Assembly: GCA_900548265.1 (NCBI GenBank)
Contig: URKG01000004.1
Span: 60,452 to 124,451 of the forward strand
Reading direction: 5' to 3'
Length of the DNA: 64,000 nt
Source: an uncultured Collinsella sp.
GTDB taxonomy: Bacteria > Actinomycetota > Coriobacteriia > Coriobacteriales > Coriobacteriaceae
The position numbers and the translations under genes were made by a program. Shown here one piece after another: positions 8,140-16,248 of this stretch. Each line of letters opens with the position of its first letter. Positions within the stretch are counted from its first letter, which is position 1. Below the pieces are notes generated by a model that had not been told where the DNA came from, ran no database searches, and worked only from the letters and a program-made list of their open reading frames with translations.

Positions 8140-9108
8140 CTAGTACTCGACAACACCCATATAGCGACGGAAATCGGGATCGTGATCAAACACCTTGCCG
8201 CGTGCAGCACGCAGCTCGCAGTTCATGGCGTAGAACAGCACCGGGTCCAGATAGGCACGGACGCTCGCCGGCACGGCTTCCATACCGTACTCCTTGGCAT
8301 CGAGCACCATCAGCGTATCGGTATGCGTCTTAAGGAACGCCAGGGCGCGCTCGTCCATAGCACGACACTCGCTGGAGCCCATCTGCAGGAAGTAAAAAAC
8401 GCCATCCTGAGTAGCCTCGAAGGGGCCATGGAAGTACTCGGCAGAGTGGATGTAGCTGCAGTGCTGCCACTGCATCTCCATAAGAGAGCAGATAGCGAAA
8501 CCGTAGGTCTGGCTAAAGTTGGGACCGCTGCCCAGAATATAGAAGAACTCGTGCTCCTGGCAAAGCTTGGCAAAGCGATCGCCCAGCTCGGCATTTACCT
8601 TCTCGCGTGCCGGGGGAAGAATCTTATCCATCTCGGCGATACCGGCATACATATCGGCGAGATCGGCGTAGCCCTCCTGCTGATCGAGCAGCTCTGCCGC
8701 AAGCGACAGCGAAATGCCAGCCGGGACCTCGGCCTGCGGCACGCCCTCGCCCCATGGGTAGACCCACGTGGTCCACTTGCCGGAGTCGATCTTGGATCCA
8801 GCGTTGTCGGTCTGGGCGATCACCGTAGCGCCGGCGGCAAGGGCAATCTCGCAGCCCTCGACGACCTCCGGGGTATTGCCACTGTGGCTGCAAGCGATGA
8901 CCAGGGACTTCTCGCCCAGACGACGCGGACGCATAATGTCGAATTCACGTGCGGTATAGATATACGAAGTGAAGGTGGTTGCCTCGCGCTGCAGAAGCTC
9001 ATGAGCCGGGATCAAATCGATCATGGAGCCACCGCAAGCAATCCAGTAGACGCTGTCGAACTTGCCCTTCTCGGCAATTGCCTCTTTGATCAGATCGTGT
9101 GCGTTCAT
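8140..9108 (-). CDS. SIS-domain isomerase, FrlB (fructosamine-6-phosphate deglycase) type
   Basis: 322 aa with two SIS sugar-isomerase halves. The first carries IACGGSMIDLIP and ACSHSGNTPEV, the second YILGSGPNFSQTYGFA and HSAEYFHGPFEA. In the frl pathway this enzyme splits the phosphorylated Amadori product to glucose 6-phosphate and the free amine. AAAGGA lies 8 bases before the ATG at 9108. An in-frame start upstream has no such site. It lies between the epimerase and kinase genes on the same strand, consistent with one pathway. Confidence 0.82.
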   Translation of the reverse strand: MNAHDLIKEAIAEKGKFDSVYWIACGGSMIDLIPAHELLQREATTFTSYIYTAREFDIMRPRRLGEKSLVIACSHSGNTPEVVEGCEIALAAGATVIAQTDNAGSKIDSGKWTTWVYPWGEGVPQAEVPAGISLSLAAELLDQQEGYADLADMYAGIAEMDKILPPAREKVNAELGDRFAKLCQEHEFFYILGSGPNFSQTYGFAICSLMEMQWQHCSYIHSAEYFHGPFEATQDGVFYFLQMGSSECRAMDERALAFLKTHTDTLMVLDAKEYGMEAVPASVRAYLDPVLFYAMNCELRAARGKVFDHDPDFRRYMGVVEY

Positions 9109-9170
9109 ATCCAGTTCCTTTCTTATTTGACCCGCAATCAATGACGTTGGTTGCGTAGCCGATAGTTGTT

Positions 9171-10022
9171 TTAGTCAATCAGATATTTCTCGAATGCGGC
9201 CATGTTCTTGGCATCTGCCGCGGCCGGGTCATCGTAGTAACGACCGTCCGTGATTTCCTGGCCCAGCATGCCGTCAAAACCATGGGCGTTGAGTGTGGCG
9301 ACGAAGGCGTCCATATCGTGCTTGCCATCGCCCCACACCAGATGGCCATACGGGTCACCGTCGATAAAGTGCATCTCGTGAATTGCCCCATCACCAAAGG
9401 CGGCAAACCAGTCCTCGAGCGTCTCGCCTGCAACGCCCATCGCGGTTGTATCAACCATGGGCTGTAAGTACGGGCTCGCGACCTCGTCAATCATGCGCTT
9501 CGCATCGGAAACCGTCGTCACAAGGTTGCTCTCCTCGGGACGCAGGCTTTCCATCGTAAGCACCAGACCGTGCTCGCCGGCATACTCCGCAAGAATGGAC
9601 AAGTGCTCGCGGCTGCGCTTCCAGGCTTCCTCGCGGTCCTCGTCCCAGTCGCCCCAGCCCGAGTTGACGGACATACGGTCGCACCCAAGTACCTCGGCAA
9701 GCTCAATGCCGTGCTTAAAGTACGCCAGGCTGCGCTGTTCATGCAACGGTTTGCGTGCGCAGTACTGCCAAGGATAGACAACATTCTCAGGGCACAGAGT
9801 ACGATACCTAAGCCCACGGTCTGCAGCTTTTTTCGCCAGGACCTCAGCCTCAAAGTAGCCCGTGTGGTCGAGCGTCACATGCGGCTCCGCGCACCACAGC
9901 TCAATGGACTCAAAGCCCAAACGCTGCTGCACATCAAGGAAGTAATCGAGCGACCACATGATGTAGTGGATATTCATGCCCGCAATCTGTTCGCGGCGCA
10001 GCGTCGGTTTGGATTCAGACAT
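9171..10022 (-). CDS. Sugar phosphate isomerase/epimerase, FrlC type
   Basis: 283 aa, an AP-endonuclease-2-like TIM barrel. Metal ligands of the family are visible: TMESLRPEESN (Glu), PMVDTTAM (Asp), EMHFIDGDPYGH (His, Asp) and a terminal LGQEIT (Glu). FrlC interconverts psicoselysine and fructoselysine in Escherichia coli, and a similar C3 epimerisation is likely here. AGGAGG lies 7 bases before the ATG inside the end of the upstream gene, and only one base separates the two genes. Confidence 0.8.
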   Translation of the reverse strand: MSESKPTLRREQIAGMNIHYIMWSLDYFLDVQQRLGFESIELWCAEPHVTLDHTGYFEAEVLAKKAADRGLRYRTLCPENVVYPWQYCARKPLHEQRSLAYFKHGIELAEVLGCDRMSVNSGWGDWDEDREEAWKRSREHLSILAEYAGEHGLVLTMESLRPEESNLVTTVSDAKRMIDEVASPYLQPMVDTTAMGVAGETLEDWFAAFGDGAIHEMHFIDGDPYGHLVWGDGKHDMDAFVATLNAHGFDGMLGQEITDGRYYDDPAAADAKNMAAFEKYLID

Positions 10023-10023
10023 C

Positions 10024-11607
10024 TTATGCCTCCTTATTTCGATTGAACACGATTTGTCCGTCCGACATCGTCATGTCAACCGCAAGATCACGTGCGTCGC
10101 GATAATCGAGGTCGAACACATCCCGATCGAGCACGCAGATATCGGCAAGCTTGCCAACCTCGAGCGTACCCAGCTCGTCTTCGCGCATCAGGTCGTACGC
10201 GCCCCCGGCAGTCCAAGCGCACAAGAGCTCGACAAGCGTCAGCGTGTTGACCTCATTCACGGGCAGTCCGTCGGCGAAGAATCCGCCGCACGCGCTGTAG
10301 ATTGACTCGCCCAGGCTCGGAATCAGCAGCGGCAGATCCGTGCCGCAGCACACTGTGCATCCGGAATCTTCCATGCCGCGGCGATTCCAGCTGTGCAAAA
10401 GTCGCGTCTCGCCAATTTGTCGACGCATCATCGACAGGCAATCCTCGCGCCGGTCCAGCGTCAGAATCTGCGGATAGATCTCGCAAATTCCACCCAACTT
10501 GCCAAACTCGACAAGATCGGTCGGGTCAGAGTTCTCGAGATCGGTAATCGCATGGCGGCGAAGCATCCGTCCATGCTCGTCTCGAGGCAGCGAGGCATAG
10601 AGCGCCACGGTGCGACGAACGGCGCCATCGCCCTGGCAATGCAAGGAATATCGGAAGCCGTCAGCATCAATTGCACGCAGCTCGTTCTCAATCAGATTCC
10701 ACTCTGGCTCCTCGACGACCGTCTTGCCGGCAGCGCCCGCATCGGCCGTGTCCTCATAGGGGTCAATCATCTCGGCAAGCCCCGCCCATACGCCGCGATC
10801 GGTCATACGGTTGAAGCCAGAAAAACGAACGAACGGTCCCCGGAAGCGCTCTCGCGCCTCGCGGGCATATGCCAGATTTGCACCAGCACCCACCGGCTGC
10901 GACATCATGGAGACGCGAACCGTCAGCTCACCAGATTCCTCACGGCGAGCCATTTCGTCGGCAAAGCCGTAGTAGTCATCAAACGCCATCTCCTTGATGG
11001 CGGTAACGCCGCGCTCGTTGAGCATGCTCATGTAGTCCGAATACCCCGCACGCACCTCGGGCAGCGCGAGAAAATCGCTCATCATGCGCCAGATCTTCTC
11101 GGCATAGCACGCCTGGGGTGTGAAGCCGTATCGCGCACTAGCGGCAGCATTGAGAACACAGGTCTCCGCGCCCGGCGTAAAGCAGACGACAGGGATATCG
11201 CCAAAACAATCGCCAAACACAGCTGCCGTATTTGCGTTCTCGGCATCCGATGCCAACGTTTCGGGTAGGTTGTGGCCAAAAGCCGCCGCGCAATCCGGAT
11301 GATCTTCTTTCCATGCACGCAAGAGCGACACGGCCTCTTTGGCATCGGCGATGCCGGACAGATCAGACCCCAACGTCCGCAGCGCCCAACCTGTATAGAA
11401 GGTATGCACATCGATCAGGCCAGGCATGATGGTGCGGTCGCCCAGGTCAACTACCTCGTCCGCCTGGGTCAAATACGAAGCCGCCTCGCGCTTGGCGCCA
11501 ACCGCCTCAATTCGATTGCCACGGACCGCTACGAAACCTTCAAACGGCAGGTCCCCCGTACCGGTAAAGACGCTCTTAGACGTCAGTACCGTCAAACGAT
11601 CAGACAT
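10024..11607 (-). CDS. Amidohydrolase of the YtcJ-like family 3 with an altered metal motif
   Basis: 527 aa, composite amidohydrolase barrel with an N-terminal beta sandwich (VAVRGNRIEAVG). The usual DxHxH after PGLID is here DVHTFYTG, so the second His is missing. Later features remain: SLHCQGDGA (His), RRHAITDLENSD (His) and CGTDLPL (Asp). The C-terminal ALGT-like tail is ELGTLEVGKLADICVLD. AGGTGG precedes the ATG at 11607. A GTG three codons upstream is the alternative start. Its place in an Amadori-type operon is unusual. It may deacylate or cleave the amine side of the substrate before the sugar part is processed. Confidence 0.8.
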   Translation of the reverse strand: MSDRLTVLTSKSVFTGTGDLPFEGFVAVRGNRIEAVGAKREAASYLTQADEVVDLGDRTIMPGLIDVHTFYTGWALRTLGSDLSGIADAKEAVSLLRAWKEDHPDCAAAFGHNLPETLASDAENANTAAVFGDCFGDIPVVCFTPGAETCVLNAAASARYGFTPQACYAEKIWRMMSDFLALPEVRAGYSDYMSMLNERGVTAIKEMAFDDYYGFADEMARREESGELTVRVSMMSQPVGAGANLAYAREARERFRGPFVRFSGFNRMTDRGVWAGLAEMIDPYEDTADAGAAGKTVVEEPEWNLIENELRAIDADGFRYSLHCQGDGAVRRTVALYASLPRDEHGRMLRRHAITDLENSDPTDLVEFGKLGGICEIYPQILTLDRREDCLSMMRRQIGETRLLHSWNRRGMEDSGCTVCCGTDLPLLIPSLGESIYSACGGFFADGLPVNEVNTLTLVELLCAWTAGGAYDLMREDELGTLEVGKLADICVLDRDVFDLDYRDARDLAVDMTMSDGQIVFNRNKEA

Positions 11608-11616
11608 CACAACCAC

Positions 11617-13080
11617 CTACGCCGGAAGCATGCCGGAAATGGCAGTAACGACCAAGCCAAACACGACCATGAAGATGAAGAACTTCCAAATGGTCTTCCA
11701 CCATTGGCCAAACGAAATCTTAGCCACGGCAAGGCCGGCGACCGTCATGCCCGCCACGGGGCTGATGGTGTTGATGGTCTGGTTGGCAAACTGGAGCGCG
11801 GTGACGGCCGCCTCGGGATTGAGGCCCATGAGCTCGGTCAGGGAGCCCATAACGGGCATGGTGAGCGCCGCCAGGCCAGAACTCGAGGGAACCAGCAAAG
11901 AGAGCAGGCCAAGGACGATATACATAAACGTGGTGTAGACGGCGGCTGGTGCACCGGCGAGCGCAGTAGCGAGCGCCTGGAGGATGGTGTCGATGATCAT
12001 GCCACCCTCGGCGATGACCAGAATACCGCGAGCGATACCGATAACGATGGCAGCGTACGCAAAGTCGGCGAGACCCTTAACGAACTCCTCAGCGATCGTC
12101 TGCTGGTCAAGGCCGCCCAGGATACCGGCAAGCAAGCCCATGCCAAGGAACACGGCGGAAATCTCATTCATGTACCAGCCCTGGGTAACAAGACCCCAGA
12201 CGATAATGCCCATACCGCAGGCAAAATCGATAAGCACGAGCTTCTGACGGATAGTGAACTCTTCCTCGATGGAGGCATCGGTCACGGAAAACTCAATACG
12301 CTTGAGCTTATCGTCCTCGTACGTAATGGACGACTCGGGGTTTTTCTTGACGCGCATGGCGTAGCGCATGGCCCATGCGATACCGACGGCAGTGAAGATG
12401 ACCCAAGAAACGGCGCGCAGCCACAGTTGCGGATTGCCCTCGATGCCAATGATGCCTTGGGCGATCAAAACATTAAACGGGTCGATGGTCGAAGCACAAT
12501 ATCCCAGGTTGGGACCAAGGAAGCAGATGATGAATGCCGTCATCGAGTCATAACCGATACCCATCATGATGGGAATGAAGATGGCATAGAACGGCAGGGC
12601 TTCCTCAGACATACCAAACGTAGTGCCGCAAATGGACAGCAACGTCATCGTGATGGGAATGATGAGGATGTCCTTGTTCTTGAGCTTTTTAACCACACGG
12701 CTCATGCCGGCATTCAAAGCGTTGGTCTTGGTGATGATTGCGAACGATCCGCCAATCAATAAGACGAACGCAACGACGTCGGCAGCCTCCTGGATACCCT
12801 TGGTGGGCGCTTGCAGAACCGCGAAGATATCCTGGCCCAGATTGATGGTCTCGCCGGTCTCGGAATCGGTGTAGTTCTTATCGACCTGTTCATAGGTTCC
12901 AGCAACGGCGACTTCACGCTCGCCCGCCGCTGTTGAAATCGTCTTGCGCTGATACTGACCAGAGGGAACGATCCAAGTCAGGACCGCAAAGACAACGATC
13001 AGCAAGAACATGATCGTATAGACATGCGGTAATTTGAACTTAAAACGTCTGTTTGTCTTCTTCGCCTTCGTATCTGACAT
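11617..13080 (-). CDS. YfcC-family permease (basic amino acid / dicarboxylate carrier type)
   Basis: 487 aa, about 11-12 hydrophobic helices. Family hallmarks are visible: SGQYQR after the first helix, GGSFAIITKTNALN, TTFGMSEEALPFY and LLVPSSSGLAALTMPVMGSL near the C-terminus. YfcC-type carriers are secondary transporters of the cytoplasmic membrane. GGAGG lies 6 bases before the ATG at 13080. Only 9 bases separate its stop from the amidohydrolase start, so it probably imports the substrate of this operon in place of the FrlA carrier or ABC system seen elsewhere. Confidence 0.85.
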   Translation of the reverse strand: MSDTKAKKTNRRFKFKLPHVYTIMFLLIVVFAVLTWIVPSGQYQRKTISTAAGEREVAVAGTYEQVDKNYTDSETGETINLGQDIFAVLQAPTKGIQEAADVVAFVLLIGGSFAIITKTNALNAGMSRVVKKLKNKDILIIPITMTLLSICGTTFGMSEEALPFYAIFIPIMMGIGYDSMTAFIICFLGPNLGYCASTIDPFNVLIAQGIIGIEGNPQLWLRAVSWVIFTAVGIAWAMRYAMRVKKNPESSITYEDDKLKRIEFSVTDASIEEEFTIRQKLVLIDFACGMGIIVWGLVTQGWYMNEISAVFLGMGLLAGILGGLDQQTIAEEFVKGLADFAYAAIVIGIARGILVIAEGGMIIDTILQALATALAGAPAAVYTTFMYIVLGLLSLLVPSSSGLAALTMPVMGSLTELMGLNPEAAVTALQFANQTINTISPVAGMTVAGLAVAKISFGQWWKTIWKFFIFMVVFGLVVTAISGMLPA

Positions 13081-13250
13081 AGAAACCTCCAAAGAACTCG
13101 AGACTGCATCGCATCTCGCTTCAACGTTTGCACAATGCAGACGTTCTATGACGTCCCATAGATTACCAGCAGCTTTTTCCTTCATCAAGATAATTTCAAA
13201 CTGATTGCCGCAACGCGGTTGAACGGTTGCATTTGCGCCGTGAACGGTAT

Positions 13251-13286
13251 GGAAACGCCCGGTGAGATGATCCACCGGGCGCTTCC
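13251..13286 (-). terminator. Hairpin between the GntR gene and the permease gene
   Basis: A 9-bp GC stem (about 13256-13264 with 13273-13281), extended by a few more pairs. The U run is weak, so it may be an attenuator that lowers expression of the genes after the regulator. Confidence 0.55.
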
Positions 13287-13298
13287 ATTCGCAATGTC

Positions 13299-14042
13299 CT
13301 AGATGTCAAAAACGTAGCGAGACCCAACGATTCGCTGACGACCGATGATAAACGGCCGCCGCTGCTCATCGAAAAAGAAGGCTTCCATATAAAACAAGGG
13401 TTCGCCAACGGGAACTGCCAACAGTCGAGCGACCTCGGGCGACGCGCACGCGATCTCGAGCGTGCACGGGTCGGTAAACGCGGGCGTGCGGCCCGTCCGG
13501 TTGCGCACGAACTCAAAAATGGATTGATTAGATAGAGGTGCCGTTGATAGATAGGCGTTGTCCTCGTAAACATATATGTTGTTCTCGAGCATGACAGGGA
13601 CGCCATCGGCAGTGCGCACGCGCTCAACGCAAATCAAGTCAGTTCCAACGGGAACACCAAAGAACTGTGCTTCGGTGGAATCCGCCGGCAGTATCTTTCT
13701 CGAAATGACACACGCCCCCGGTTCCATTCCGTTAACGCGGCATGCGTCCGAAAAACTCTGGACGTCATCCTTCTGGCGAATCTTGCGCTTGAGCTTGGGG
13801 GCATTGACAAACGTGCCTTTCCCCTGTCGTTTCGTTAGATAGCCCTGTTGGACGAGCTCCTCAATAGCGCGTCGCACGGTAACGCGACCAACTTTATAGC
13901 TCTCAGCCAATTCGAATTCGTTGGGTATCCGCGCGCCTGCCTTGTAGGCGCCGGAGTTGATTTCGTTTTTAATGATATCAATGACCTGTTGGTACAGCGG
14001 TATCGCTGCTTTACCGTCAGTTGGCCCTTCAGTCGGTGGCAT
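13299..14042 (-). CDS. GntR-family regulator with UTRA ligand domain (FrlR-like)
   Basis: 247 aa. The N-terminal GntR winged helix (IPLYQQVIDIIKNEI, then FELAESYKVGRVTVRRAIEEL) is joined to a UTRA domain of about 150 residues (RKILPADSTEAQFFGVPVG... VMLENNIYVYED) that binds sugar phosphates or related ligands. As first gene of the operon it most likely represses or activates the five genes after it in response to the phosphorylated intermediate. GGGAGAAGG lies just before the ATG. Its promoter appears to be buried in the terminator of the preceding HAD genes. Confidence 0.88.
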   Translation of the reverse strand: MPPTEGPTDGKAAIPLYQQVIDIIKNEINSGAYKAGARIPNEFELAESYKVGRVTVRRAIEELVQQGYLTKRQGKGTFVNAPKLKRKIRQKDDVQSFSDACRVNGMEPGACVISRKILPADSTEAQFFGVPVGTDLICVERVRTADGVPVMLENNIYVYEDNAYLSTAPLSNQSIFEFVRNRTGRTPAFTDPCTLEIACASPEVARLLAVPVGEPLFYMEAFFFDEQRRPFIIGRQRIVGSRYVFDI

Positions 14043-14064
14043 ATACCTTCTCCCAGCACAATTA

Positions 14065-14092
14065 ATTCTAAAACGGGCTTAAGGGCATTCAA
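14065..14092 (-). promoter_or_regulatory. Probable promoter of the Amadori-type operon
   Basis: -35 TTGAAT (14087-14092), 16-bp spacer, -10 TAGAAT (14065-14070). The -35 lies in the loop and the spacer in one arm of the upstream terminator hairpin. Confidence 0.5.
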
Positions 14093-14108
14093 CAAGCCCT
14101 TAAGCCCG
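14074..14108 (-). terminator. Terminator of the HAD phosphatase genes
   Basis: Perfect 13-bp stem (14074-14086 with 14096-14108), followed on the minus strand by TTTTAGAATT. Confidence 0.8.
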
Positions 14109-14192
14109 CATTAGCTTAAAGTATGCTAGGTGTCGCACCAAAATGTTGGCTATTTACTCATCAGACCCGAAAAACGCGCAACTACCGCGCTC

Positions 14193-14852
14193 CTAAGAAA
14201 GCGTGAGCAGCTCCGGCAGCTGGTCGATAATCTTGTCCGCGGCATCCTGGCTAAAGCCAAAACGCTCCTCGCGCTTGGCAATAACTGTCAGGCCGGCTCG
14301 CTTGCCAGCGGTGATGCCAGGCACCGAATCCTCAACGCAGCAGCAGCGATTCGCGGGCAGCCCCAGCAGGTCCAGCGCATGCAGGTAGATGTCGGGCTCG
14401 GGCTTGCTCTCCTTAAACTGCTCGCCGCTCACCACATACTCAAAGGCATCCGACAGCCCGCATGCGTTGAGCACTTCTTCGATGCTATCCATGGGAGACG
14501 AGCTGGCAAGCGCCACGCGAACGCCACGGCGCGGCAGCTCTCGAATCGTATCCACGGCGCCCGGGTTAATCAAAGCCTGATAGTCGCGCGGACGCTTATG
14601 CGCCCACTCGTCCCAACGGGTCAACGCTTCCTCGCCAGTTAAATGCCCCTTACCGGCGCGCTCAAACCAATCGACCAGCATATGCAGGAAGAACTGATGC
14701 GAGGTACCGACCTGCCCATTCAACTCCTCTTGAGTCAGATTAATCCCAAGCTCCTTGGCAAACGCGGCAGTCTCGCCCAGGTAGTAATATTCGGTATCGA
14801 CAATGACGCCGTCCATGTCAAAGATAACGGCGTCGAACGGAAACGCGGACAC
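14193..14852 (-). CDS. HAD-superfamily phosphatase, beta-phosphoglucomutase / GS1-like type
   Basis: 219 aa. HAD motif I is DMDGVIVDTE, motif II LASSSP, motif III with Lys in KESKPEPDIY, motif IV VEDSVPGI. An alpha-helical C1 cap lies between motifs I and II, as in beta-phosphoglucomutase and phosphatases of small sugar phosphates. I chose a GTG start at 14852 because GGGAGGG lies 6 bases before it. Extra codons upstream would run through the terminator of the preceding gene. Substrate unknown. It follows the Cof-type gene on the same strand but behind a terminator. Confidence 0.85.
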   Translation of the reverse strand: MSAFPFDAVIFDMDGVIVDTEYYYLGETAAFAKELGINLTQEELNGQVGTSHQFFLHMLVDWFERAGKGHLTGEEALTRWDEWAHKRPRDYQALINPGAVDTIRELPRRGVRVALASSSPMDSIEEVLNACGLSDAFEYVVSGEQFKESKPEPDIYLHALDLLGLPANRCCCVEDSVPGITAGKRAGLTVIAKREERFGFSQDAADKIIDQLPELLTLS

Positions 14853-14865
14853 GGCACCCTCCCTA

Positions 14866-14893
14866 ACAAAAGGGCGCCCGCAAGCAGGCGCCC
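14866..14893 (-). terminator. Terminator after the Cof-type phosphatase gene
   Basis: 7-bp GC stem (14872-14878 with 14887-14893) followed by TTTTG on the minus strand. Confidence 0.7.
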
Positions 14894-14916
14894 GAACCAT
14901 GCATTAATCGGCGATT

Positions 14917-15759
14917 CTAACCCAGCAGCTTATCCAGCGCCACCGCAATACCATCTTCGTTGTTATTGGCGGTCACCATCTGGGCTACCGCCTTAACCTC
15001 ATCGACGGCGTTACCCATGGCAACACCGGTACCCGCCCACTCAATCATGGACTTGTCGTTCTGGCCGTCGCCAAACGATACAACCTCACTGGCATCGATG
15101 CCGAGCTTGGGCAGGGCACCCTCGAGCGCACGAGCCTTGTCGATACCGGGCGCCGTGTACTCAAAGTACCAGTCGGCCGTAAACATACCCGAAAGCGTCT
15201 GCTTAAAGGGCGCATACATCTCCTCGTAATGCGCCTGCAGGTATGCCGGGTCGCCTGCCGTCAGCAGCTTGTCCACGGGATAAGTGTCCACGACCTCATG
15301 CAAGTTCTCGACCTCGCGGATCTTAAGGTCGCAGGCATCGCGCTCGTATTTGACAATGTTTTTCTGCGAGCCATCCGGCAGCGTAATCATGCAGCGATAC
15401 GAGTCCTCGACATGCAAGTCGCGACCGAGCGAGATCATGGGGATCACATCATAGTTTTGCAGATGATCAATCAGACGGTGCAGCTCGTCAGCCGGCATGG
15501 CCTGGTCAAAAAGAACCTCATCGGTCTGAGCGTCGACCACATGCGCGCCATTGAAAGCGACTAGCAGACCATCATGGTTTTGAAGGTCGAGCTCCTGCGC
15601 CAAGGCGTGCAGCCCCCATGCGGGACGGCCCGAAGCCAAAATGAGCTTAATGCCCGACTCCTGCGCCGCGAGCAGCTTTTCGCGCGTACGCGGGCTGATC
15701 ACCTTCTGATCGTTGGTGAGCGTACCATCGATATCCATTGCGATGGCTTTAATTGCCAT
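14917..15759 (-). CDS. Cof-type HAD phosphatase (YidA-like)
   Basis: 280 aa. Motif I DIDGTLTND is at residues about 9-17, motif II LASGRPAWG, motif III Lys near PGIDKARAL and motif IV FGDGQNDKSMI followed by GVAMGNAVDEVK. A C2-type cap of about 120 residues sits between II and III. Members dephosphorylate sugar phosphates, FMN or similar small molecules in the cytosol. AAGGAGG lies 6 bases before the ATG. Confidence 0.9.
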   Translation of the reverse strand: MAIKAIAMDIDGTLTNDQKVISPRTREKLLAAQESGIKLILASGRPAWGLHALAQELDLQNHDGLLVAFNGAHVVDAQTDEVLFDQAMPADELHRLIDHLQNYDVIPMISLGRDLHVEDSYRCMITLPDGSQKNIVKYERDACDLKIREVENLHEVVDTYPVDKLLTAGDPAYLQAHYEEMYAPFKQTLSGMFTADWYFEYTAPGIDKARALEGALPKLGIDASEVVSFGDGQNDKSMIEWAGTGVAMGNAVDEVKAVAQMVTANNNEDGIAVALDKLLG

Positions 15760-16248
15760 ATGTGCCTCCTTGCATCGTTTTTATCGCGCACTATCTTATC
15801 CGAGCCGGGGCACGTTCGCACGGCGCGCGTATGACGGTTGCAAAACCACCCCATTTGAAATAAAGACAAAAAAGTACTTGCAAAGACGCGTTCCGACATA
15901 TAAGTTGATAAAAGACCGCCGTTGCGGTTTTAAGTAGATCGAGCATATGAAGTTTGAGTTTTAGCGTGTAAGAGAAGGAAGATCGGCAAAGTACAACCCC
16001 AAACGCAATGACAACTTAATGAGGTAACTGCCACATGTGAGGCACCCAGGGCATTGCTGTCTCGATTTTGAGCACGATGCCTTCCGCCTTGCATGGGCCG
16101 TTCCATCCCGCCCCTGCAGCAACTGCCTCACGGGCTCATTGAAAACCGCATAGCACCCCAACGTCAGCACATCACCCACGGCAAGCACATCACTCACGAC
16201 AACCAACACATCAACAAACAGCACGAACATCAACCGATTGGAGAAGCT
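15760..16248. other. 489-base gene-poor stretch with a stable-RNA-type promoter and possible structured RNA
   Basis: The first part is the promoter region of the minus-strand Cof gene. From 15866 a plus-strand promoter like those of the tRNA genes in this window can be seen. About 340 bases follow without a credible ORF. Within them are a short hairpin at about 15916-15932, an inverted pair TGAGGCA (about 16037) / TGCCTCA (about 16128), and a nested GGCAT...ATGCC stem at about 16050-16085. The last 90 bases are A/C-rich and unstructured. Either this is a long 5' UTR for the next operon or it contains a small RNA gene. Confidence 0.5.
15866..15906 (+). promoter_or_regulatory. Strong, tRNA-like promoter upstream of the ClpP/VirD4-type operon
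   Basis: A-rich upstream element ending AAAAAAGTAC, -35 TTGCAA (15878-15883), 17-bp spacer, -10 TAAGTT (15901-15906). The AAAAAAGTnCTTGC block is shared with all three tRNA promoters in the window. Confidence 0.6.
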
